Shown here piece by piece: positions 18,357-31,400 of a stretch of DNA of 64,000 nt. The first letter of the stretch is position 1; every line of letters begins with the position of its first letter. The notes beneath the pieces are model-generated. The model was not told the origin of the DNA. It searched no databases and saw nothing but the letters and a program-made list of their open reading frames with translations. This stretch comes from Zeus faber (lineage: Eukaryota; Chordata; Actinopteri; Zeiformes; Zeidae). Where the stretch lies: positions 11,111,365 through 11,175,364 of the forward strand of contig OY482855.1 of the NCBI GenBank assembly GCA_960531495.1, written 5' to 3'. A program made the translations under genes and the position numbers.

Positions 18357-18387
18357 AGTATGCAAAGCTCATTCTCACGTTCCCTAA

Positions 18388-21300
18388 TCACGGCGTCTTC
18401 TCTGCGTTCTTTCTGTTCACTGCAGATGCCTTGGTGTTCTTCTGCCACTTGGCTTTGGCGGGTTTAGGATTCTTGGCTTGGGCTTTGACGGGAGACGCCC
18501 TTGGATTGGCCTTGGCCTTGATGGCCCTCGGAGCTTTAGGGGGTGAGACAGGCTCCTTCTCCGGGCAGGATTTGAAGACATGCAAGTCCCCGATGCTTTG
18601 ACCTCTGAGCTCGGGAGGGTGACCGCACGTAGCCGTAACCGAGAGACTCGCGTTCTCCATCCACCTGCAAGAGAGGGGTTGAGGAAAAAGTGCGACTCGG
18701 TTAATATTTACGGTACTTGCACCCCCCCCCCCCCCCCAAACCTCTTCAGCTAAACTCCCAACCCATGCTGAACCTGCGTAAGGGCAGCAGAGCACAGTCG
18801 CACAGCAGTGGATTCCCCTGCAGGTGGATCAGCTCCAAGCCACTGAGGGGGCTGAGGTCGGGGAGCTCTTCCAGCCGGTTTCCTCCCAAAGCCAGAGCCG
18901 TCAGACCTGAGCCCAGGCCCACGAGAGAGTCCCTGGACATCTAAGGGACAGCGAGTTTCAACACGTCGTTATTGATCAAATATCAGTTGCTGTACTAATT
19001 GGGTAATTGTTTTTTAGAAAAAAAAAAAAAAAAAAAAGGATCTGAATAATTGAAACAACCATTGGAGAAAGAATAAAAGAGAACACGGTTTGACACAAAT
19101 CAGATCTTTTGGTTCCAATATGCTGTATATAGACTATATTTGCACATCACTGGATGTTTGGGATCCTATAATTAGAACCTGCTAAAATAAAGGACATGTT
19201 CTGTCACCTTCTCCGTGCCCATCTCCTCCAGGTAAAGCCTCTTCAGGCTCTTGGAGATGGGCTGGAATGCCTTTGCTCCAATCCAGCGGATCGAATTCCT
19301 CGACAGGCTAAGCTCTTCCAGGCTCACTGCCCTGGACAGCGCCTGGGTGGGAACCTTCGTGAGGTTATTGAAGTCCAGGTGAAGTGTGTCCAGATAAGCT
19401 GAGTCCAGAGCCCCCACGGCGATGGTCGATATGGTGTTATTGGTCAGGTAGAGTCCCCTGAGCACAGGGGCTACGGAGGACAGCAATCCGGTGGGCTCTA
19501 GTTTGGAAATGGCATTCCGCTCCAAGTGTAAAACAAAGAGGCTGGGCAGGAGTGCCAGAGCTCGAGTGAGAGAGAGACAAGAGACAAGAGGCACGTAAGG
19601 GAAAATATAATTTAAGTCACTTGTTCCCTGCAAAAATAAATGTAATCAAACAAGGTTTGACCAGTCACCGACCTGGTCCTGGGAACTGGGCCAGCCGGTT
19701 CCCCTCCAGATGGAGGTAGGTGAGTTGCGGAGCTCCCTTGAAGGCGTCCGGCCCAAGCGATGTGAGGTCGTTGTGTGAGAGATAGAGATACAACAGGCTT
19801 CTCATGCCCCGGAACGCGCCGCCGTCAATCTCGTGAATTTTGCAGGACTCCAGGTGGAGGGACACGACTTGCTCGGCACCGGGGAAACTGTTGCTAGGGA
19901 GGTAATGGAAATGGTTGCCACGGAGATCCAGGAGCTGGGTTTTGGAGGGAAAGCCGCGGGGGATCTTGGTGTGACCGTGGCCCTCGCAGGTGGCGTGCAG
20001 AGCGTCAACCTGGAAAGGAGATAAATGAAATGCCGTGTCAAACTTATAACGATAAATTGATTCTGCAGCGCTCACATTATTGAGCAAATCAAACCATTTA
20101 GCTCCTTTTAGACACAGTGGGGCAAAAAAGTATTTAGTCAGCCACCAATTGTGCAAGTTCTCCCACTTAAAAAGATGAGAGGCCTGTTATTTTCATCATA
20201 GGTTCACTTCGACTATGAGAGACAAAATGAGTAAACAAAAATCCAGAAAATCACATTGTCTGATTTTTAAAGAATTTATTTGCAAATTATGGTGGAAAAT
20301 AAGTATTTGGTCAATAACAAAAGTTCATCTCAATACTTTGTTATATACCCTTTGTTTGCAATGACAGAGGTCAAACGTTTTCTGTTAGTCTTCACAAGGT
20401 TTTCACACACTGTTGCTGGTATTTTGGCCCATTCCTCCATGCAGATCTCCTCTAGAGCAGGGATGTTTTGGGGCTGTCGCTGGGCAACACAGACTTTCAA
20501 CTCCCTCCAAAGATTTTCTATGGGGTTGAGATCTGGAGACTGGCTAGGCCACTCCAGGACCTTGAAATGCTTCTTACGAAGCCACTCCTTCGTTGCCCGG
20601 GCGGTGTGTTTGGGATCATTGTCATGCTGAAAGACCCAGCCACGTTTCATCTTCAATGCCCTTGCTGATGGAAGGAGGTTTTCACTCAAAATCTCACGAT
20701 ACATGGCCCCATTCATTCTTTCCTTTACACGGATCAGTCGTCCTGGTCCCTTTGCAGAAAACCACCCCCAAAGCATGATGTTTCCACCCCCATGCTTCAC
20801 AGTAGGTATGGTGTTCTTTGGATGCAACTCAGCTTTCTTTCTCCTCCAAACACCGACAAGTTGAGTTTTTACCAAAAAGTTCTATTTTGGTTTCATCTGA
20901 CCATATGACATTCTCCCAATCCTCTTCTGGATCATCCAAATGCTCTCTAGCAAACTTCAGACGGGCCTGGACATGTACTGGCTTAAGCAGGGGGACACGT
21001 CTGGCACTGCAGGATTTGAGTCCCTGGTGGCGTAGTGTGTAGTGATGGTAGCCTTTGTTACTTTGGTCCCAGCTCTCTGCAGGTCATTCACTAGGTCCCC
21101 CCGTGTGCTTCTGGGATGTTTGCTCACACTTCTTGTGATCATTTTGACCCCACGGGGTGAGATCTTGCGTGGAGGCCCAGATCGAGGGAGATTATCAGTG
21201 GTCTTGTATGTCTTCCATTTTCTAATAATTGCTCCCACAGTTGACTTCTTCACAACAAGCTGCTTACCTATTGCAGATTCAGTCTTCCCAGCCTGGTGCA

Positions 21301-24084
21301 GGTCTACAATTTTGTTTCTGGTGTCCTTTGACAGCTCTTTGGTCTTGGCCATAGTGGAGTTTGGAGTGTGACTGTTTGAGGTTGTGGACAGGTGTCTTTT
21401 ATACTGGTAACGAGTTCAAACAGGTGCCATTAATACAGGTAACAAGTGGAGGACAGAGGAGCCTCTTAAAGAAAAAGTTACAGGTCTGTGGAAGCCAGAA
21501 ATCTTGCTTGTTTGAAGGTGACCAAATACTTATTTTACAGAGGAATTCACCAATTAATTCATTAAAAATCCTACAATGTGATTTCCTGGATTCTTTCCCC
21601 CCATTCTGTCTCTCATAGCCGAAGTGTACCTATGATGAAAATTACAGGCCTCTCTCATCTTTTTAAGTGGGAGAACTGCAGGTTGGATCCAACGCCTTAT
21701 GAATTTCGGATGGTGTGCTACCCACCACCACCTGTTTGTAATATGCAACGTAATCCTCTCGAAAAGGGTTCCATATTTTAAGAGTTTGTTTTCTTTTGGC
21801 TTGGAATTATTGACGTTGGTAACTTGACAAAAGCCTGAAGGGAGAATCGGGAATTCAGGAAATCTACCCCTGAAGCTCACATCACAGAAGCAGTTATCCG
21901 GACACATGGCTTTCTGGACGGGCTTCGCCGTGGGCAGATCTTTTTCTCGGTTTTCCTCCTGCTCCTCAAACTCTTCCTTGAGCGTCTCCTCCCTGCTGCG
22001 GCAGCGCAGCTCCAGGGGCCCCAGCGCCGCCAGGGGCTCGTCCGAGAGGTGCGGGGGCCCCGCGCAGGAGCCCAGCAACTTTACACGCCCTCGCCGAACC
22101 CACTGCTTGAGGGGCCTCAGGAAGCAGTTACAATAGATGGGATTTCCTGAGAAAGAGAGGAAACGATCAATTATTACTGCGCACACCACGAGAGAGAAGG
22201 CCTAAATCTGAGAGAGAACCCCAGTCATACCGGTGAGGTTGAGGCCGGTCAGCTCTTTCGGGCCCACCAGGGGCTCCAGGTAGCGGAGCTGGTTGTGGCT
22301 GAGGTCCAAGTGGGAGAGCAGCGGGGCCTGGGACAGGGCTGTGTCTGAGAGGTCCTGGAGGGACATATGGCCCAGGTGGAGGTGCGACAGCTTTGCCATG
22401 GACACAGCCTCCTCACCCAGGTAAGTCATGCGGTTGTGGCTCATGTCCAGACGCGTGACCTCGGGAAGCCTGCACAAACGACCAAGCAAAAGAGGTGAAA
22501 ACCCGAGGGACAGACGAGGCCTACGACGGTTGTACGGTGATTCATCCGATTGTCTCTGGAATATTGTGACCCTCTTCTGGGATCTCATCCACGGTGAATT
22601 ATTTGAAGAAGACAGTGTTGCCAATGTTGGAAATGAAAAGAAAACAGAAGCTCCCTCCAATGTTAAGCATCTGCTTAATCTCAAACATTGCTCATGTATG
22701 CAGGGCATGAAATGATAGAAAGTGCTGAGATACTTCAAGGAACAAGAAGTTTTTTGGGATTGAACCTCCTGTGTTGAGGAAACACTGTTGACACGCGAAC
22801 TTCGTGATCCCGAAGAACTAAGGCCAAAAGCCCCCCCACCCCGGGTCTATTCTGGTCGGCCATTTCCTACCTGGTCATGGTCTGAGTGGGGAAAAACTGC
22901 AGCTCATTGTGGTCCAGGCTGAGGCGGTTGAGGGTGAACAGGCCGGCGAAGGCCTCGGTGGCCAGGTTGTTGAGGGAGTTGTGGCTCAGACGAAGCCACT
23001 TGATATTTTGCAGGCCCTGAAGAAAAGGTTAGGATCAAGAAGTTGGGGAAAAAAAGGTTTGCTACTGTGGTGTGTGTACGTCTGTCCATTGTATCCCCCA
23101 TTCCACACACACCTGGAAGGCCATATTGGGAATGTAGACCAGCTGATTGTTAGTAAGTGCCAGCATATTGAGGAAGCTCAGCTGGGTGAAGGCTCCTGGC
23201 TGGATCTCCTCCACTCGGTTATGGTCCAAATGCAGTTCCTTCAAGGAGGACAGGCCATCAAAGGACTCCTAGAAGGGGCAGGTTCAAGGGACGGAAAATA
23301 GCATGGACACGTATTTAGACCAATTCGGACTCTGGGATGGCAAATTCGAGTCATAGTTATATATCAATGGATAACAAAACTGCTAGAAAAGTGATCTGTT
23401 GTATCTGTCCAAATAACAAAGACACTGGTTTCTTCTACGATCTCACCTGGTAAAGGATCTCAATGTTGTTATGGGCCAGATTGAGGGAGACCACACGGCC
23501 CAGGGTTCTAAATGCACCCTCCTTCACCTTGACAATGTTACAGCGCTGCAGGTTGAGGTGGGTGAGGTAGGGGGTGTGCAGGAAGGCTCCCCTCGGCAGC
23601 ACCTGGAAGTCATTGTTCCTCAGGTCCAGTTTCACAGTGATCTGTTTTGGGGGATAAGATGGGAGATGGTCAATAACAACAACATGAACATTTATTGCCA
23701 GTCATTTTATGATCCCTCGTCATCAAAGTGTCTCAAGTCCAGACAGTTTCACCTTTTCCTCATTAGGTCAAAACATTAATAATTGTAACTAAAATGACCA
23801 GTCATTTTTGATAGATGACTGATATTACAAATGCTAATTGAAACAGTTAAAAAAAAAAAAAATCTGAAATACAAAGCTTCAATTTGTCATTTTGACCACT
23901 TCTATCTGTGGTGCCTTACTTGATCCACGGTCGGGGGAATCTCAGTCAGATTTTTCCCCACACAGGTCACGGTGAGCTGGCTGTCGTCACAGATGCACTT
24001 TCTGGGGCACTTGGCTGCTGCCACTGGGAAAGCCAAAAACACCAGCAGGATGTTCCCACAGCACAGCACAGAGAACAAACCCAT
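18388..24084 (-). CDS. chadl: Chondroadherin-like protein (CHADL)
   Basis: Ten coding exons on the minus strand: 24084-23920, 23641-23447, 23268-23113, 23016-22871, 22469-22231, 22146-21881, 20009-19673, 19560-19208, 18940-18774 and 18664-18388. Phases close to 766 residues (human about 762). CHADL is a secreted small leucine-rich protein of cartilage matrix that binds collagen and limits fibril formation. A signal peptide ([19 protein letters not shown]) is followed by an N-terminal Cys cap (CPRKCICD), a first LRR array (residues ~45-300) and its C-terminal cap ([15 protein letters not shown]). A second cap (CPDNCFCD split from [10 protein letters not shown]) starts a second LRR array, closed by [15 protein letters not shown]. 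This double array is diagnostic for CHADL against chondroadherin. The tail after about residue 690 is rich in Lys, Ala and Pro. The intron at 20010-21880 holds a Tc1-like element. Confidence 0.95.
20114..21679 (-). mobile_element. Tc1-like transposon in CHADL intron
   Basis: Minus-strand transposase in two frames. At 21352-20957 it starts [20 protein letters not shown] with a paired HTH and GRPPR-like hook ([11 protein letters not shown]). At 20875-20330 it carries [11 protein letters not shown] (second Asp), [15 protein letters not shown] (Glu of DD34E) and ends [11 protein letters not shown]. The first Asp (SDETK on the minus strand near 20895) lies in the broken region between the frames, so the gene is inactive. 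Inverted ends share TCTCCCACTTAAAAAGATGA; the left end begins CAGTGGGGCAAAAAAGTA, but the right end stops about 45 bases short, so its terminal part is lost. Confidence 0.9.
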
Positions 24085-25447
24085 CTGTGCCACCAGGAGA
24101 TAAGCAGGAAAAATGAAAATATGTACCAAAAAAATAAAGCAATCTGTACAATCTTCTCTCCCAGAAAGAGGGTGAGATGTGCCAGCACGGACTGTAGCTC
24201 CAATCTGACCTGGAGCAACGTGAAGCACTGACTACACAGTCTGTCAAACAGGGAGCTGGGAAATTCTTCTGTCCCCAAATTCTAATTAACACCTTTGCTA
24301 TAGATTTTCTGGTGAGTTACTCTGAGTGAGGGCTGCTTCAAACTAGTGCAAAGAAGGCCTTCACACCATAGTTTAAAAGCATTTTCATTTTTATTTTCAC
24401 AAGAGTTAATGATAGAATCAGGCAACATTGCAGGTGGTGAAATTTCCATCCAGGAAATGCTTGATTTTATCTTTTATTTTATTATCAACTTTGTCAACAG
24501 GCACAGATCCAGAGCAAGTAAATAATCAACTCCATAAGAAATCAAAACTCCCTATTTCCGCTGTGGCTCAAGAGACGGAAGTCTGGCTTTGGTTTCAATC
24601 ACGCAAGGAAAAGTAGCAATACATTTCCAAATGTATGCTGCTCTCTTGGGTTTTTAGAAGACACTGGCGAGCTTTCTTAAACATCAAAAGACGTTGCAGG
24701 ATCCCAAATCAGTTTTTTCACCACAGGATATATGTCAGATGCCACACCTACATTTCAATGGGTTTTGACTAAACCAGCAGCAAGATTATTATGCATGTGA
24801 ATTAGGAACACATTCAAACGCACACAAATCAAATATTGCCAAATAACCACACTTCCAATCGTGTTTTTAAGTTATTTTTAATGGTTTGCGTAAAACAGCT
24901 GAGGTTATCCTTTTATTTGTGATCAAGTAAAATCAAAATCGCAACATTCATAGCTCATTAATGCAAGAAATAGCCAACAGTCGCTTGTCCCTTTTGATTG
25001 TTTGACATTTTTACAATCCAATGTCCACTGCATACATCCGTTTCGATATTTTTAGGTCATTTGTGTGTTTTTTATCTTCATCTTATCTATTTATCTTTTT
25101 ATGGTCTTTTTTCAGGATTTACTATAAAACAACAAACAAGCTACTGTGTCAGATCAGGTCCAGTTCACAAAGTTAAGATAATGTTTTTCCTACTCGGGTG
25201 ACACAGGGGTAAGGGGAAGAGGCTTCTGCTGCGTCCAATATGTGGATGAGTACTCGCGTCATTTAGTCCAAAATCCACAGGGAATAACAAGCTGAACAGA
25301 CGGACCAGTCCGGCGTCCTGCTTGTTGATTGCAGTCAATCCGGAAGCACTGACATTGTGCTTTAAGTTTTATCCATCCGCAGGTATGTAACCAAATTGTG
25401 GCGTAGTCCAGTCTATGGTTGTGAGTGTGTGTGTCTGTGAGCTGGAC
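24085..25447. other. CHADL upstream / RANGAP1 3' region
   Basis: Holds the CHADL promoter and 5' UTR and the RANGAP1 3' UTR, both on the minus strand. Several TTTATT hexamers (near 24388, 24475 and 24912) are candidate RANGAP1 poly(A) signals; none can be chosen. No coding exon or clear mobile element is seen. Confidence 0.5.
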
Positions 25448-28400
25448 TCAGCTCTCAGACCCGAGACTCTGCAGTGTGGACTGGAGGCTGTTTCTGGCCT
25501 CGTCACACGTCTCTAGGGCCTTGCTGCTCCTGTGGGCCATAAACGCAGGGTCAAACCAAGGTAATCACATGTGGCGTCACTTATCACAGACAGGTGAAGA
25601 TGTTCTGCTTATATCTTGTCATGGTTTAACACCTTTTTGTTGTTGTTTTTTTTACAGGAAATTAATTAAAAAACACAAATAGATAAAGAACCAAAAATGT
25701 AAATGAAATATCCTCTTTACTAATAATTTTGACAGGTAACATATCACCTAGAGACTAAAGTGCCCATGAGGTTATTACACCCACCTAGTGTATGTTTACA
25801 TATGAAGGCGGGTGGTTATTGGCGCGTGTGTGTGTGTGTGTGTGTCATCAGCTATGGGAAAGGGGGGATACCTTGGTTGAGATGGTTGTCTGTGTCACTC
25901 TGTCACGCCCTTACCGGGACATGAAGGCCTCCAGCACGGCCACACTCTCCCTGGGGAAGTAGTCCTGCCGAACGACGTGCTCCAAGGCCTGGAGGTGGCC
26001 TGGCACGACACGCACAGGCTTCACCTTGTCCTCACTCTGGCCAGATGGACAGACGGACAGAGACCCGAGGAGCACCAGGGGGGTGTGAGGAGAGGGGAAG
26101 ACATAGAAGAGTTAAGAGTTAGAAGAGAAAAGCAAAGCCGTGAACGAGAGACAAAGGAATGGGAAAGGAACAGTGTGAATGGATAGTAAAAACGACTGGG
26201 AGGAAAAACAAGAGGAGATGGGGGCGTGGGATAAATACCACAAGAAATGCACTGGCAAATAAAAGAAATCTTAATCTTGAAGAAGAGATTGTTTACAGCA
26301 GCATACCTTGATGAGTCCTAACAGCACCAGCAAAGATGAAACAAAGTTGTAGCCCTGGAAGGAGGGAGTGGCAAATGCTTTCTTTAATACAGCATCTGTA
26401 TAAGAAGGCATAAAAAACAAAAACAAACAAAAAAAAAAACAAAGAAGAAATTAGCTGTTAAAACACCATGGAATGGACAGGAATCAGCCCCACAATCCAC
26501 GTGCATCCCTAGATGTTAAAGTTAGGGAATGAGTGCCTCACTATACATAAGAGTGTTGTCTGGGTTGACTCTCACCAACACTGTCCAGCACTGCTTTCTT
26601 GACCTCCTCATTCTCCTCCTTGTAGACAGAGGAGATCTTGAGAAAGGTCTCCGCGGTCTTCATTGCATCGGAAATATCCACCTAGACCCAAAAAGTGGAG
26701 TTTTTGGCAGAAGGAGAGGTGAGGATATTGTAAAAACAGAGGATAATCAGAGGATGTCTACTTGGGTGAAATAGGACTCGTTGGATACACCATCTTGTGC
26801 TTAGTTTACCTGCTCCTCAATAAGAAGGGCCCTCTTAGCTCCTAGTTTGAGCAGTTTATCTGGGGAGGGAAAGCTGAGAAAGGAGGAGACGTCTGGTGGG
26901 CGGGGGGCTGATGGAGGGGTGGACACCTGAAAGGGAAGGATGGAGTTTGGATGGATGGCACATTTGCTGCTTACAAAAAACAATGCATGGTCATGTAAAT
27001 GGCCTGAGCTGCATTAATGTCCAATGAGAGCAAGAGGGGAGGAGCTATGAAAAAGAGATGGGGGATAAAACTAAACTCAAAAATAATTTTGGCCAGTCAC
27101 CATAAGACACTCAGGATAAAGTATATTAAAAAAAGTAATTAAAAAATCCAGTTTTGTTGCTGCCTATCGAGTTAAATGTCCTCAGAGGCAATATAGCTGA
27201 GAATATAGTCCTAATTCCAACTCATCCAAACCTGTGGCTGAATATTTGTCTTTTTTCCCCAAAAAGGAAATGTGCAACAACTGAGCATTACAAATTATTC
27301 TTTTATTCAACTGACCTCTTTTCCAGTACTTTCCTCCTCCTCGTCTTCTTCCTCTACCTCTTCCTCATCGTCCTCATCTTCTTCTCCTTCTTCTTCCTCC
27401 TCCTCCTCCTCTTCCTCCTCCTCCACTTCTTCATCTTCCTCCTCCCCCCCATCCTCTTCATCCTCGTCATCGTCGTCCTCTGGCTCGCCTTCGTCGTCGC
27501 TGGAGGACATGTGATGTTTCACAGCTTCACGTACAACCCACCCCTAATGCGACATTTTGTAATAAAGTCTCCAAAGTAACATCAAGTATCTTCACTACCT
27601 GAGCGAGCAGAGTGCGTCTCCCATGTTCATGCTCTTCATCGCTTCCTTCAGCGCCTCACAGCCCTCGTCTCCAAAGTTGTTGCCTGAGGTGAGGACAAAA
27701 AAAGGGACACCGTTAGAAAGCATGGAATAACTAAAATACAACAATAGGTATCGTTTCCCACGTCCGGGATATACACTTTGGTGGTGGTCTGAACGTTAAC
27801 AGTCAACACCAGTTAGTTTTTAAATCATAAAATATACATTTTGTATAATCTTTTCCCAGTTATCAGGAAAATCGAAACATTTTAATGAGCTGTGTATACC
27901 CTGAAGAAAGAAACACAACAAAAAGGCATTATTACCATAGTGGTAGTTACGCAAGCCTGTTTTGTGTGAAGCAATTCAAGTGAGGCGGAAGAACAGACAC
28001 TCCAAAACAAAGCACAGAGTGGATGGATGTGGACTCACCGTTCAGGTCCAACTTCTCCAGTTGGCTCTTGTTCTTTACCGCGTGCGCCACCGCCAGAGCA
28101 CCTTCCTCCGTGATCTCCCCAAACGACAGGTTCAGCTCCTGACGAGTGGCCGGTTAAAATAATGTGACGGAAAGAACGGGAGAAAAGGAAAGACGTTCAT
28201 ATCGAAAAAATAGTTTTGTTTACCTTGAGGATGGGAAGTCCTTCTGACACGGTTTCTGCGATAGCCATGGCTCCTTCAGACCGCACCAGGCAGTCCCCAA
28301 AGTTTATCACCTGAACGCTGCGTAAATGTTTCAGGGCCTGCGAAGGACACATACACAGACATTAAGGCTCTATAATAGAGCATTACATCATACAGCGCTT

Positions 28401-31400
28401 CATAATCAAATAAGGCTTTGGCTGATCATCGGTGGGACCAAGGGGAGCAACGGACAGAGCAGCGGAGTGCAGGGACAAAGCTCATTCACTTGTGTGCAGG
28501 TGGATGTATGTGGACGTATGCGCCAACAGGTCCGGTGATTAAGATGCCGCTTCAGGTTAACACTTGCATTTCTAAAATTTGATTAAAAAAAATAAATGCT
28601 TTTTTTTTTTTTTTTTTGATAATTGTTATACTGAGCTGCCAAATCTCACACCTTGACCGCAAGACTCACGCATATCAACCAGTTCACACACACCAAAAAT
28701 AAATAAAATGTATTTTTGTTTTCTTTAATTGTTTTAAATTCTACACATATTTGCTCACTTGTGCTTGCTTGGTGCTCGTCACTGTTCGCGTTGTTAACGG
28801 GAGATCCATTACGTGAATGCTCACAAGCAACTTCCTATTTGGAGTGGCATAAAACGATCCGTTCTCAGCGATACACACTCCGGCATCCGGCACCGTTTCT
28901 CAGAAGAAAACAAATTGTGTTTTTATTGTACCAAAAAAGCGCTGTGCTGAACCGCACGCTTTCTCCGTCACTCCCCGAGAGACGATAATATCACGATCAG
29001 TATGCTGTGGGCTTGGGCAACATCCAAAATTTATAAATCAAATTTTGGATATTGCCAAGCCTTAAGCATCTGCATTTGATAGACACCAAGCATTTCACAG
29101 CAAATGGTCATATATGTTCCCATCAACAAACACGTTTAGTATACCTGAGCCATGGCAACCGCGCCTTTCTTAGTGAAAGTGTTGTCATTGAGGTTGAGGA
29201 CGCGGAGGCCTGCATTGTGCTGCATCGCTGTGGCCAGGGCCGTTACCCCTGGGTGGTTGATCCCGTTCTGGGGCATGTGAACCTCCTCCAGGCTGCCCAT
29301 CAACTGGCACAAGAAGCGCATTAGAGAGATCAAAATTATAAGATCCAAGAATAACATTTCTTTCTCTGTTTTACTTTTGGGGTAGCAGAAAATAATGAGA
29401 TAACTAATAATAAAAGGCTGCAACATGACAAATGTGAAAAGAGTGTCTGAACTGAAAGAGTCTGAAAACATTGCAAATGCACAGCATGTACACACTACAA
29501 TCTCATACCAAAACTACTGCTATGATCAAATTGTATTCATAAAAAAATAACCTATATAATATTGGCTTTTTTTTTTTTAAATATAATTTAGAGTCAAATC
29601 TCCTAGTTAAAAGCTGAGTCATTTGGACCCTTTACTAAAAATCAACTCTTCATAAGCTAAAGCTAAAGTTTGGACTATATTGTTTACGTGTCATCAGTCA
29701 GTGTTTAAAAATACCTTGAAGGCGTGTGCCAGTGCTGTGGCCCCGTCGTTCTCCAGTCGGTTCCTGCCTGCGATAAACACCTTCAGGCTGAGCGGGGCGC
29801 CCTCAGCGCTGGACCTTTTATGGCACTCTGTCAAGGCTGCAGCCAAGATCTGAGAGAGAGAAAAATGTGGAAAAAAAACAACAATAAAAACATGGAGGTA
29901 TATTTATATTAAGAAATTGAGTATTCACATCTATATTAAACATTTTGCCATTTTGACTGTTGTCTCGTAGATTTCTAATTGAATAATGCTGCATTCACAT
30001 GGAACACAGTAGAAAGAATAACGGCACGGGATAACGGCACTCCATGAAAGGCACGGGGGAGCGAGGGGGAGGTATGACTGCAAAATGTGCCGATATGAAT
30101 ATGTACGAAGACACCAATAAAATATGTTAAACTAAATTATTTTGTGTCCGTTTTTATATATAAGAATTGTAGTAATGCATACGACTATAAAAATTCAGCT
30201 TAATATTATAATACAATATTTTATTGAAACGTAAACTAATGTTAAATTCCCTCCAAAATGTATTGTCATTCATAGTTGTTTAACTTTGTACAAGCAGGCT
30301 ATAAAGCATCATATTCATCACCAAGCAGGTTTGATAATGGATTATTTGCAATTTAAGTGCGGCACTCGAGAGGAAACGTCAATCGCTGCAGTGCAAAGCT
30401 ACGGCAGCCGCAGCAGATATGCGCAGTAGAGTCAGGTCTTCGCTTTCTCCGCCTCTGTAAGATAGCTCACTTCCAGCTGTAATTCCGTTGTGGAGGACGG
30501 CAAAAAATTTAAATATTTTAACTTTGATGGCAAATGCCGTGCACCGTTGCTGGTGTTCTCTGCCAGGCTAGTGTCATGCAGTCGTCCACTAACATGACTT
30601 CTGGTTTGCACTCGCATCTACCACGTTCCATGTGAATGCTGCATAACTGATCTTGTTTGAATTTACAGATTACTTTGGAAACCATTACCCCCATCAACAG
30701 AACTGGTGTCTAACCTTGCCTCCACCAATGCCCATGCCACAGTTGTTGAGCCTCAGTTCCTGCAGCGTGTGGCAGGTCGTGCTCTTGAGCAGCTTCTCGA
30801 TGCCCTTCACCCCGTCCGGCCCAAAGGCGTTGTCACTGAGGTCCAGCACGGTAAGCCTCGCCCCTGCCTTCATCAGTGCGTCGCCAAGGGAATTCTACAG
30901 CACAATGGAGGATAGAAAACCAAAGAACTTAATGGCAGGGTAAGGCCTGTCAAGTTTAGTAGTAGTTGTTATTCCTAGTGATGGTTTCATGCGAAAACCG
31001 ATGTTCAATCCTTTGGTGACAATTAAAGCATATCTCTTTATAGCACTTTATTATGGCTAGCTGACTTTGTAATTAATTATAGTACTGTTGTTTGACATGT
31101 TACCTCTTAAAGTAACAAGTAGTATTTTTTTTTTATTTTTTAAACAAACCAAAGCATATGTGTTGCACTGCAGGTCAGCCTGCTTCTCCTCTCACACAGG
31201 ATATGAGAGGCTGAGCTAAAAAGCTGTTTCAATTTCAATACTTATACACTGCTGACTTCTAAGAACGTGGTCTCATTTTTCAGAAAAATTTAGTGTTTAT
31301 GGGCCATTACTGGCTGTTCTGTCGACAACAAGCATTTTATTTGTAATAAATGAACATAGGTTGATATTACTATGTTATACTGAAGGAATGCAGAAGAAGT

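Noticed and set aside
18724-18737. Poly(C) tract as a regulatory element in CHADL intron 9
   Set aside because: A short homopolymer in an intron close to the donor; no evidence of function.
27154-27579. Plus-strand frames rich in Leu/Phe or Ser
   Set aside because: They are the complement of the RANGAP1 acidic exon.
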